From: Rhodopirellula baltica
GTDB taxonomy: Bacteria > Planctomycetota > Planctomycetia > Pirellulales > Pirellulaceae
DNA: 64,000 nt
Direction of reading: 5' to 3'
Assembly (NCBI GenBank): GCA_002901265.1
Contig: PPHI01000006.1
Location: 62,001-126,000 of the forward strand
Of this stretch, positions 35,502-43,268 are shown one piece after another. The notes under the pieces are model-generated. The model did no database searches, was not told the origin of the DNA, and saw nothing but the letters and a program-made list of their open reading frames with translations. A program made the translations under genes and the position numbers. Each line of letters starts with the position of its first letter. Position 1 is the first letter of the stretch.

Positions 35502-36860
35502 CTATCGAAAAATCGATCCGCTGGATGTTGTCTCGTTTTCTTCCGAAGTGCCTTCAGAAGACTGTTGGTTTTCCACCGTGACCAGTGGTGCCGATTGCTT
35601 GGCCGAGGGGAATACCTTGGTCATGAACGCCAGCGGGCGATCAGGTGACGTGGGCAGGTCTTCGATTTGAGCCAAGGTAGTGCGTGCCTGTTCGGCTTGC
35701 GGTGCGGACGGATGGTCACGCAGCAGCTTGCGATAGAGCTCCGACGCCGCACCGTACTCGTGCTGCTTTTCGCGGATGCCCGCACGGAAGGCCAGCTTTT
35801 CGGCCTTGTGATAATCGATTTCCGCCGCGGCACGGGCGACCATGTCGGCGTACTTCTGCTCTTTCAGCTTGTCCGGAAAACGGCGGCGTGTTTGCTTGAC
35901 CAACGAGTCCGCTTCTTCCAACATTCGCTCGCTATAAAGCGGTCCTGCATAGACTTCCAATTTGCAACGGATGCCGAGCAGGTGTGCCAAGAACAGGTGA
36001 TCGCTATCGCTGAACGTTTCCCGCAAGTCCGTCAGAAACTCATCGGCTCGTTCATAGTCTTTTCGGCGGATGTACTCCGCAGCCGCAGCCATGGTGGCGT
36101 CGTCGGCAAGCTTGCCCGTCGGATCATCGTAGCGGATCTGGTCCAACACACGAACCGCGTGGCTGGCCGCGTCACGCATCGGACGCTTATCGTCAAAGAA
36201 GTTCAACGTGTACCATGACTCGTTGCCCGACTTGTCGATGTCGATCCAATACTTGCTGATCGAAAACAGGCGTGATGCGGCACGATCAGTGTGACGGTTG
36301 CGAGGGAATTCTTTTTGCAAGTTTTCGAACGCGTCACGTGCGTTGTTCAAATCGTCTGCAAAGAAATACGACTCGCCTTGCATGAACAATGCGTCTTGAT
36401 GGATCGCCGAACCCGGTGCTTCCTTGGTCGCTTTCTTGAACAGCTTTGCGGCGCGAACGAATTCGTCCGCACGCTCCTCCTCCGGAGCATTCATGGCTTC
36501 ACGAAAGATTCCATCCGCTTCGCGATACAGCTCTTTGGCTTTGGAAAGGTCTTCGGTGGTCTTGCCGGTGACGAATCCAACGAGGTGGTTGGAACCGAAT
36601 CGATTGGTGCCGGTCGAGCGTTTTGAGCGTCCCTCGGTTTCGCGGACTGGCTGCTCGGCTTCCTCAGCCGCCGCCTTCTCGGCTGCTGCGGCTGCCGTGA
36701 ACGGCAATGGCGGAAAGAACCGCTGCTTGCTATCGCTGCTGCCGAAGGTCTGGCAACCGGTGGCACAAGCCAACAGCGTCGCGCAGGCCATCAACACCAA
36801 GTCGGCCGGTGCGTGACGATCGATTGGATTTCGGTACTTTTCAATGACGATTCGATTCAT
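35502..36860 (-). CDS. BamD/ComL-like TPR lipoprotein
   Basis: A 452-residue outer-membrane lipoprotein candidate: hydrophobic LVLMACATLLACATGC with lipid Cys at 36, an Ala/Glu-rich linker, then tetratricopeptide-like pairs (SAIHQDALFMQGESYFFADDLNNARDAFENLQKEFP; YGAASELYRKLLRDHPSAPQAEQARTTLAQ). The repeat with NARDAFENL and HTDRAASRLF resembles BamD/YfiO, the outer-membrane protein assembly subunit, but the protein is about 200 residues longer, with an extended middle. Its ATG overlaps the recO stop (ATGA), so translation is coupled. The tail is Ser/Glu-rich. Confidence 0.75.
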   Translation of the reverse strand: MNRIVIEKYRNPIDRHAPADLVLMACATLLACATGCQTFGSSDSKQRFFPPLPFTAAAAAEKAAAEEAEQPVRETEGRSKRSTGTNRFGSNHLVGFVTGKTTEDLSKAKELYREADGIFREAMNAPEEERADEFVRAAKLFKKATKEAPGSAIHQDALFMQGESYFFADDLNNARDAFENLQKEFPRNRHTDRAASRLFSISKYWIDIDKSGNESWYTLNFFDDKRPMRDAASHAVRVLDQIRYDDPTGKLADDATMAAAAEYIRRKDYERADEFLTDLRETFSDSDHLFLAHLLGIRCKLEVYAGPLYSERMLEEADSLVKQTRRRFPDKLKEQKYADMVARAAAEIDYHKAEKLAFRAGIREKQHEYGAASELYRKLLRDHPSAPQAEQARTTLAQIEDLPTSPDRPLAFMTKVFPSAKQSAPLVTVENQQSSEGTSEENETTSSGSIFR

Positions 36861-37615
36861 TCGTCCGGTTCCATCCGGGCGGGCAGAAAATGTTGCATCC
36901 GAGGCATCGTGCCAAGGATTGCTTGTATGTATCGGTTCAGCATGCTGCGCAATTCGCCATAAACTGGTGCGGAAACGCGGACCGGTTGGCGAGTGTGCGG
37001 TGCTAGCATTACCTCAAGTTGTTCGATGCTTTCCAAAGCCAAGTTGATAATCGACATTTGGCGGCTTCGACACGATTTGCAAACGACGCCCCCTGCGAAC
37101 GGTGCGAAGGGCAAACGGCCAAGCCGTGGCACGACGTTTCCACAGTCCGCGCAGCTTCGGGTGGTCGGTGCGTGACCGAGCAACCGCAATGCGGCGCAAT
37201 CAAACCCCAACAGCGCGGTGGCTGGATTTCCCGTCCCATCGATTTGGCCCAGGGCATCCAGGGCGGCATCGTAAAGTGCCGGGTGAGGATCATGATTGTC
37301 TGTCAAAAGTCGAAGCATTTCGGCGATGTAATACCCCGCGTACAGACGCTGCAGTGATTTTTCGGCTCCACGAAAACGCCGTTGGAGCTTGGCCTCGGTC
37401 AACAGATCGAGCGCATCGGAACTTTTCCGAATCAGCACTACACGACAGACGGCTAGCAGGTCAAGCGAACCTTCGAAGGAACTCTTCGGCCGGCGAGCCC
37501 CTTTGGCGAGGGCCGCGATTTGCCCAAAGTCACGTGTCAGCAGGTGGACGACCAAACTGGTTTCGCTGAATTCGATCGTCCGCAACACGATCGCCGTCGT
37601 CTGTTCGGCGGCCAT
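36857..37615 (-). CDS. recO: DNA repair protein RecO
   Basis: A 252-residue recombination mediator. The N-terminal OB fold starts TTAIVLRTIEFSETSLVVHLLTRDFGQIAALAKGARRPKS, the usual RecO opening. The helical C-terminal part contains a four-cysteine zinc site (CADCGNVV and VVCKSC) as in many RecO proteins. RecO loads RecA with RecR on gapped DNA. Its start is directly adjacent to the stop of the TPR gene and its stop overlaps the BamD-like gene, placing a repair gene inside an envelope operon. Confidence 0.93.
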   Translation of the reverse strand: MAAEQTTAIVLRTIEFSETSLVVHLLTRDFGQIAALAKGARRPKSSFEGSLDLLAVCRVVLIRKSSDALDLLTEAKLQRRFRGAEKSLQRLYAGYYIAEMLRLLTDNHDPHPALYDAALDALGQIDGTGNPATALLGFDCAALRLLGHAPTTRSCADCGNVVPRLGRLPFAPFAGGVVCKSCRSRQMSIINLALESIEQLEVMLAPHTRQPVRVSAPVYGELRSMLNRYIQAILGTMPRMQHFLPARMEPDE

Positions 37616-37948
37616 CTAGAGCTCGTCGTCTTCGCCCAACTCGCCAAGGGAGGCGAGAAATTCGCTCATCTCGGCAGCCGCATGGCTGTCGTTTTGGGTG
37701 CGAGCCTGATCGATGCCATCCCGCAGTTGTGTCCGTGCCTGGTCAACGCGTCCCAGGTCCACCAGTTGCTGCGCGGCCATGAAGTAAGCGGGAACATAAG
37801 GCGGCGAATCGCTGGTCAGTTCCGACAGTTTTTCCAGACTGGCGTCGTGGTCGCCTTCTTTCCGCAGCTCCATCGCCAAGCTGTACCGCAGAAATGTATC
37901 GCCGGGTTCATCGGCAAGCATCTCGAGAATTTTTTCTTTGCGCGACAT
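37616..37948 (-). CDS. Small tetratricopeptide-repeat protein
   Basis: A 110-residue cytoplasmic protein with two or three TPR-like helical pairs: TFLRYSLAMELRKEGDHDASLEKLSELTSDSPPYVPAYFMAAQQLVDLGRVDQARTQLRDGI. It starts MSRKEKILEML and ends in an acidic tail (GELGEDDEL). It is wedged between the GNAT-like gene (six bases upstream) and recO (no gap), so it belongs to that operon. Probably a protein-binding adaptor; the partner is unknown. Confidence 0.8.
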   Translation of the reverse strand: MSRKEKILEMLADEPGDTFLRYSLAMELRKEGDHDASLEKLSELTSDSPPYVPAYFMAAQQLVDLGRVDQARTQLRDGIDQARTQNDSHAAAEMSEFLASLGELGEDDEL

Positions 37949-37954
37949 CTCTGT

Positions 37955-38908
37955 TTAAAACTCCTTCTTCCAGCGTTGGCCGCCGCCGATATGTTCGAAT
38001 TGCAAGGTTGTAAGCTGTTCGGCAAGCGTTGAATCTTCTGAATCGATGACCGTTTCGACGCGGAACACACAGCGCGTAGCCATCGATTGGACCATCACCG
38101 AAACCAAGAACACTTCGGCCGGATTCAGCTCGCCAGGCGTTTCGATCACGGACAAATCCAAAATCGCTTCGCTGCAGCTCATCACCTGGGCTTCGGGGTC
38201 GCTGAGCCATAGACGGCAATTGGCCAGGCGGTCACCGTTGCGATGGTTCACCAGCTGGTAATGCTCGATATCCATGTGCGCCATCGCGGACGCATAGCGT
38301 GATTGCTGTGGGACAACGCCGCTGCATTCGCTGCGTGTGGTTCGGCGGAACTGCATCATTTCACGATTGACCGGCGGCCGATATGGCGCTGTCGTTACCG
38401 CCAGCCGAGTGTAGCTTCCCCAAGGCCGGAAACCGTGACGTGACAGCAACGACGAAACCCGCACGTCATAATCAGGAATGCCGACCCCATGCCCGATCGG
38501 TGGTAGGCCGACATAGCCACACTGCTGATCGCGAAGCGGGCCAGCCAAAATGGAATGACATCCCAGCGCCGCCATCCGGTCCATCGCCGCGAGCAGCAAA
38601 TCATCACAGCATTCCAGACCAGCGGGGGTAAAGCAGATCGCTGAAAGGATCGCAACGTCTTCCACCGGCTCGTCGCTTTCCGATTCGTCGAACCTCCCAG
38701 GCCGGGTGAAATGGCACCAGGCTTCGACTTTGCCGTTGATCACCGCAACGAGCAACTCGCGACTGGAAAAAAACATCCGCGAAAGGATCGCCCTCTCAAT
38801 GATTGTTGTACTAATCGGGGGAGGGGTACCTGTCGCGGACCAATGTTGGCTCCAAACCCTGGCAAGGTCGGGAAGGTCAGCGTTGCAGAAGTCGCGGATT
38901 TCGGGCAT
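37955..38908 (-). CDS. GNAT-like acetyltransferase-related protein
   Basis: A 317-residue protein. The N-terminus MPEIRDFCNADLPDLARVWSQHW has the opening pattern of GNAT acetyltransferases (a strand and helix before a substrate loop). A central strand-helix region follows with LLVAVINGKVEAWCHF, AILSAICFTPAG and CDDLLLAAMDRMAALGCHSILAG. The C-terminal 130 residues form a second domain without recognised motif. The acetyl-CoA loop is not textbook, so activity is uncertain. It is the first gene of the minus-strand set that runs to lptE. Confidence 0.6.
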   Translation of the reverse strand: MPEIRDFCNADLPDLARVWSQHWSATGTPPPISTTIIERAILSRMFFSSRELLVAVINGKVEAWCHFTRPGRFDESESDEPVEDVAILSAICFTPAGLECCDDLLLAAMDRMAALGCHSILAGPLRDQQCGYVGLPPIGHGVGIPDYDVRVSSLLSRHGFRPWGSYTRLAVTTAPYRPPVNREMMQFRRTTRSECSGVVPQQSRYASAMAHMDIEHYQLVNHRNGDRLANCRLWLSDPEAQVMSCSEAILDLSVIETPGELNPAEVFLVSVMVQSMATRCVFRVETVIDSEDSTLAEQLTTLQFEHIGGGQRWKKEF

Positions 38909-39111
38909 TTGACGTAAGAAACTTCTCTGATCAGATTACCGAGGCGATCGGAATCCGGTTAAATCACCGGTGTGCAAACGAAAAGCACGAGCGGGGCGGT
39001 GGGATGAGCGCGTCCGATTCTCATCAACGCATCACGGTGCTGTTCGGATCGCCACTTAACGGCCAGCATACTGATTTCACATCCATTTGGTTACCGCCCT
39101 AGTTCGTCGCG

Positions 39112-39747
39112 ATGACTGTAGATGCACTTCAATCCGACCCGCCCGACAGCCCCGACGATGTCGTCCGCCCGGTTTTGCCGGTCGATGTTCGAGTTCGCCA
39201 AGGCGGATGGATTTTTATCGCGTCGTTGCTCGTCTTCTTTGTCACCAGCATTCTACTGTACGGTCTCTATGCCTACAGCCGTTGGGATGACCGCCACAGT
39301 CAAATCGAGCTGCCTGGCGCATTTCTGATCAGCACCGTCTGCCTGCTATTGATCAGCGTTTTGGTTCATTCGGCAACAAAAACGGTTCGTCGCGACCGCA
39401 TTGGAAAAACTGCGATCTTGCTGGCCGCCAGCAGTCTGGCCGCCATCCTGTTTACCGTGCTCCAGTGCTGGGCGATGCTAAAAATGCTGCTCGGCCCCCA
39501 GTCCTTTGCCGGAACAGGACAAGGTGTCGCCGGCATGGTCATCGTGCTAGCAGTTTTGCATGCATTGCATGTGCTTGGCGGAATCATCGCCTTGGGAATT
39601 GTTTCGGCGCGCACTGCGCTCGGACACTACGATCACGAGCGACATTGGCCGGTCGACTATGCGGCCCAGTACTGGCATTTCTTGGATATCGTGTGGCTTT
39701 GCATGATGCTGGCGTTTTGGCTGACAACTGGCGGATTTCAGTTTTAG
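39112..39747 (+). CDS. Haem-copper oxidase subunit III-like membrane protein
   Basis: A 211-residue protein with five predicted membrane helices. LTTGG-containing C-terminal segment YWHFLDIVWLCMMLAFWL and the earlier HALHVLGGIIALGIV-ALGHYDHERHWPVDYAAQYWHF match cytochrome c oxidase subunit III (the HxxHVxGG and YWHFxDxVW motifs). Subunit III normally lies in an operon with subunits I and II, neither of which is in the window, so this is an orphan or belongs to a split oxidase. The N-terminus is Asp/Pro-rich. Confidence 0.85.
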   Translation: MTVDALQSDPPDSPDDVVRPVLPVDVRVRQGGWIFIASLLVFFVTSILLYGLYAYSRWDDRHSQIELPGAFLISTVCLLLISVLVHSATKTVRRDRIGKTAILLAASSLAAILFTVLQCWAMLKMLLGPQSFAGTGQGVAGMVIVLAVLHALHVLGGIIALGIVSARTALGHYDHERHWPVDYAAQYWHFLDIVWLCMMLAFWLTTGGFQF

Positions 39748-39905
39748 TTCGGCCGCCGCATCAATCTTTACGCCAACGGCCCGCCTCTCGTACACTCGCG
39801 AGGCTTTGATGCAGCAACGGATTCTGCTGGACGCACACAAGCCACTGCCCAGTGGCGTGTTTGTCCGAACTCGCCAAGCACCGGGTCTCGCCAAGGAAGG
39901 GCCGA

Positions 39906-41495
39906 ATGTACCGCTGGTTACTCTGCTTTCGTTACCTAAAAACACGCTACATCGCGTTGGCGTCGATCATTTCTGTCACGCTCGGTGTGGCAACGTTGAT
40001 CGTCGTGAATGCCGTGATGAGTGGCTTTTCGGTGGAGATGCATGAACGGCTTCACGGCTTGGCGTCCGACATCATGATCGAATGTCATGCCACCGGCGGC
40101 ATGCCAGATCCTGAAGGCCATCTGCGTGAAATCGAACGGATTTGCGGACCTGCGATCGTCGGATCATCGGTCAGCGTCAGTGTTCCCGCGATGCTGGGAA
40201 TTGATTTCCGTGGCCAACAAATCGGTCGACACGTCAACCTGATCGGCTTGGACCCAGAAACGTACAACCGCGTCAGCGATTTCGGCAAATACCTACTGCA
40301 CCCCGAAAACAAAACCTCGGCCAGCTTTGACTTACGCGACAGCGGTTACGCCCCTGATCGCGAAGGCCTGGAAAAAGCGGGCTGGGAACATCGTCGTGAA
40401 CGGGTCGAACAAGACCGCCAGATCGAAGCCATGCTGGCCGAAGAACGCCGCATGATGGAAGAGCTGAAACGACAGAAGATGACTCCAGAAGAAATCGCTG
40501 CCGAACAAGCCGCCAGTTCTGCCGCGGCCGCCGGACCGTCGTTTGGTCCTAGCCTAGCGATCCCCGGAATGCCCCAAACCAGCGAAGAAAGTTTGGTGGC
40601 GTCGATCGACCCGATGAAGGAACAGTTCGACGGCATCATCCTAGGAATCTCGACCTGCAGCGTCCGCACTCGCGACGCCGAAGGAGAAGTGTTCGATCAC
40701 TACTACGCCCAACCCGGCGACGACGTTCGCATGATCTTTCCCAGTGCGAGCGAAGACACCAAGGTTTTGAATCAAAAATTCACGGTCGTCGATTTGTATG
40801 AATCCGGCATGAGCGAATACGACAGCACGTTCGCATTCGTTCGACTCGATCGCCTGCAAGACTTGCGTGGGATGATCAATCCCGAATCCGGCGTTCGCAG
40901 TGTGACAACGATCCAATTGAAAGTTGCCGAAGGCGTTGACCTGAACCTGGTCCGCGACGCACTTCGCCGTCGCTTCCCCGCCGAAGTTTATCCGTACAAC
41001 ATCCAAACATGGCGCGACTTGCAAGGCCCACTGCTATCGGCGGTCCGCCTTGAGACCACGATCTTGAACATCTTGCTGTTCCTGATCATCGCTGTCGCCG
41101 GCTTTGGAATCCTGGCAACGTTCTTCATGATCGTTGTCGAGAAGACTCGCGATATCGGCACACTGAAAGCACTCGGTGCATCAGGCCACGGTGTCAGCAG
41201 TATCTTTCTATCTTACGGGCTGTTGCTAGGCTTCGTCGGCAGCGGTGCAGGATTGGTTGGTGGGCTACTGTTCGTCGACAACATCAACGGCATTGCCGGA
41301 ATAGTCGAACGGATCACCGGCCAAGAAGTCTTTGACCCAACCGTGTATTACTTCAGCGAAATCCCAACCATCATCGAACCGCTGACCTTGGTCTGGGTGA
41401 TGATCGGCGCGATGACCATCGCAGTACTCGCCAGTGTCCTGCCGGCGATTCGTGCCGCTCGCATGCACCCCGTCCGCGCATTGCGGTTTGAATAG
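39906..41495 (+). CDS. Lol-type (LolC/LolE) ABC transporter permease
   Basis: A 529-residue inner-membrane protein. It starts MYRWLLCFRYLKTRYIALASIISVTLGVATLIVVNAVMSGF, the conserved first helix of LolC/LolE. The periplasmic MacB-like domain is enlarged by a charged insertion (about 165-225, EERRMMEELKRQKMTPEEIAAEQAASSAAAAG). The FtsX region follows, with three helices and LETTILNILLFLIIAVAGFGILATFFMIVVEKTRDIGTLKALGAS. These permeases extract lipoproteins from the inner membrane. GGAAGG before ATG 39906 decides the start over a frame beginning at 39852. The LolD-like ATPase follows 118 bases downstream. Confidence 0.9.
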   Translation: MYRWLLCFRYLKTRYIALASIISVTLGVATLIVVNAVMSGFSVEMHERLHGLASDIMIECHATGGMPDPEGHLREIERICGPAIVGSSVSVSVPAMLGIDFRGQQIGRHVNLIGLDPETYNRVSDFGKYLLHPENKTSASFDLRDSGYAPDREGLEKAGWEHRRERVEQDRQIEAMLAEERRMMEELKRQKMTPEEIAAEQAASSAAAAGPSFGPSLAIPGMPQTSEESLVASIDPMKEQFDGIILGISTCSVRTRDAEGEVFDHYYAQPGDDVRMIFPSASEDTKVLNQKFTVVDLYESGMSEYDSTFAFVRLDRLQDLRGMINPESGVRSVTTIQLKVAEGVDLNLVRDALRRRFPAEVYPYNIQTWRDLQGPLLSAVRLETTILNILLFLIIAVAGFGILATFFMIVVEKTRDIGTLKALGASGHGVSSIFLSYGLLLGFVGSGAGLVGGLLFVDNINGIAGIVERITGQEVFDPTVYYFSEIPTIIEPLTLVWVMIGAMTIAVLASVLPAIRAARMHPVRALRFE

Positions 41496-41520
41496 AGCCA
41501 GCGCATTGCGGTTTGAATAG
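41476..41520 (+). repeat. Tandem duplication of the end of the Lol permease gene
   Basis: GCGCATTGCGGTTTGAATAG occurs at 41476-41495 and again at 41501-41520, separated by AGCCA. The first copy contains the gene's last codons and TAG; the second is an exact 20-base duplicate in the following spacer. It has no coding effect. Confidence 0.9.
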
Positions 41521-41613
41521 CGACGAGCTGCCCGCTCTAGCATTCCGACGCGTTTTCGTTGCCAAGTTCCTTGCCCAGTTCCTTCCCGACCATCCCCAAC
41601 TCACCGTTTCCAT

Positions 41614-42354
41614 ATGTCCGACTCGACTCCGTCTGACTCCGTCGTCTTGAGTGCTCGTGGGTTGACCAAAAGCTACCACAAGGATCGCATCGCGGTGCCG
41701 GTCTTGCGTGGCGTTGACCTGGACGTCGAACAAGGTCTAGTCACCGCACTGGTGGGACGCAGCGGCAGCGGAAAGAGCACGCTGATGCACTTGCTGGCGA
41801 CACTTGATCGCCCCGACGAAGGCGAAGTGTGGTTCCGTGGCAGTCGTGTCGACAACGCCTCGCGGTCCAAACGCGATCACTTTCGCAATCATGACATCGG
41901 CGTGATTTTTCAGTTCTATCACTTGTTGCCTGAGCTATCGGCACTGGAAAACGTGCTCGCCCCGGCGATGATCGGACAAAGCTTTTTTCGCTACTTGAAA
42001 AACCGTAGTGAAAATCGCAAACGCGCCGAAGCGATGTTGGACCGCGTCGGTCTGCTGCATCGAGCGAGCCATCGCCCCAGCGAAATGAGTGGTGGCGAAA
42101 TGCAACGGGTCGCGATCGCGCGAGCGTTGATGACGGACCCCAAAATGCTGCTGGCCGACGAACCGACTGGTAACCTAGACACCGAAACCGGACACGAAAT
42201 CCTGACGCTGCTGGACGAGCTGAATCGCACCGACGGCATGACGATTTTGATGATCACGCACGACGACGAGATCGCCGCGGGCGCAGACGTTTGCTGGCGG
42301 ATGAAAGACGGCTTGATCGAAGACAACCGCATTCAACAATCAGTGGCCGCATAG
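41614..42354 (+). CDS. lolD: LolD-like ABC transporter ATPase
   Basis: A 246-residue ATPase of the LolD/MacB class. Walker A is GRSGSGKST, the Q-loop is in FQFYHLLPELSALENV, the ABC signature is MSGGEMQRVAIARAL, Walker B is LLADEPTGNLD, and the switch His is in LMITHDDEIA. FYHLLPELSALENV is characteristic of the lipoprotein-release family. It pairs with the preceding permease in one direction. LolA and LolB were not seen. Confidence 0.93.
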   Translation: MSDSTPSDSVVLSARGLTKSYHKDRIAVPVLRGVDLDVEQGLVTALVGRSGSGKSTLMHLLATLDRPDEGEVWFRGSRVDNASRSKRDHFRNHDIGVIFQFYHLLPELSALENVLAPAMIGQSFFRYLKNRSENRKRAEAMLDRVGLLHRASHRPSEMSGGEMQRVAIARALMTDPKMLLADEPTGNLDTETGHEILTLLDELNRTDGMTILMITHDDEIAAGADVCWRMKDGLIEDNRIQQSVAA

Positions 42355-42392
42355 GCAAACCCTCCGCAACGACTCGGAACCACGGTCAGACG

Positions 42393-43268
42393 GTGAACCA
42401 GGAACCGGTAAACCAAGAACAAACGGGGTCCGAATCACGGAATCCGAAATCCGCTGGCAGCGATGCTACGAGTCGTTCGCAAACGGCACGCCGCACGGTA
42501 CGACGACTGGCGATCTGCTATCTGGTGCTGACCTTCTTGCCGATCCCGTACTTGGCTTGGCTCGTGTTCAGCGCCCCCACGCCTAGTCAGTACGCCCCTG
42601 CCGACCACCGACGTGACGCGACAATGGTGGCCGAACAGATCATCGACGACCTGCGTGGACAATCCGAACGTCTGCCGTTCTTTGACTATCACGACGAGTA
42701 CTTTCAATTCCTCGCGGACGAGATCCCTGACCACGACGACGGGCCTGATGTGCGTCGACACTGCGACTCGCTGATTCAGTACTACGAAGCCGCGTACGAA
42801 GATCATCTTCTCACGGTGAAATACCTATTGGACGCAGCGATCGCAGCCGCGCTACTGGCCATTCTCGTTTACCTGCTGCCCCAAGTTTGGATCGCGGCGT
42901 TGTTGGTGCTTGCTTCGCTGGCTGGCACGTCGTTTGTCAGCGAACTGTTCTACGGACGCGACCTCAGCCACCTGTTTGTGTACACGATTCCACAACTGCT
43001 GCTTTCGATTCCGATCTTGGGGTTTGCCGTGGTGGGCTACTGGGCGAACCGATTCGAAGCGGAACCACAACAGCGTGAACCGTGGATCTTGATCGTGGCA
43101 GGAGTCCTTTGCTTGACAATCGGAATCGCACTGACCGCTTGGGAAATGATCAGTGAAGGCAGATCTAGCCTGCGGACAACACAAGGCCTTGGTGCCGTGA
43201 TCGCCGCTGGCATCTGGAGCCTTGTCAGCGGCGTGCGGCAACTGCGAAACTTAAAGCCGATCGTTTAA
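42393..43268 (+). CDS. Multi-pass membrane protein of unknown function
   Basis: A 291-residue protein. The N-terminus is hydrophilic (QTGSESRNPKSAGSDATSRS), then a first helix (LAICYLVLTFLPIPYLAWLVFSA), a polar loop of about 90 residues (DHRRDATMVAEQIIDDLRGQSERL), and five further helices with IAAALLAILVYLLPQVWIAALLVLAS and QLLLSIPILGFAVVGYWANRF. No family recognised. The GTG at 42393 is the first reasonable start after lolD; it has no strong ribosome site. The 3' end overlaps the convergent sulfatase gene by 18 bases. Confidence 0.7.
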   Translation: MNQEPVNQEQTGSESRNPKSAGSDATSRSQTARRTVRRLAICYLVLTFLPIPYLAWLVFSAPTPSQYAPADHRRDATMVAEQIIDDLRGQSERLPFFDYHDEYFQFLADEIPDHDDGPDVRRHCDSLIQYYEAAYEDHLLTVKYLLDAAIAAALLAILVYLLPQVWIAALLVLASLAGTSFVSELFYGRDLSHLFVYTIPQLLLSIPILGFAVVGYWANRFEAEPQQREPWILIVAGVLCLTIGIALTAWEMISEGRSSLRTTQGLGAVIAAGIWSLVSGVRQLRNLKPIV

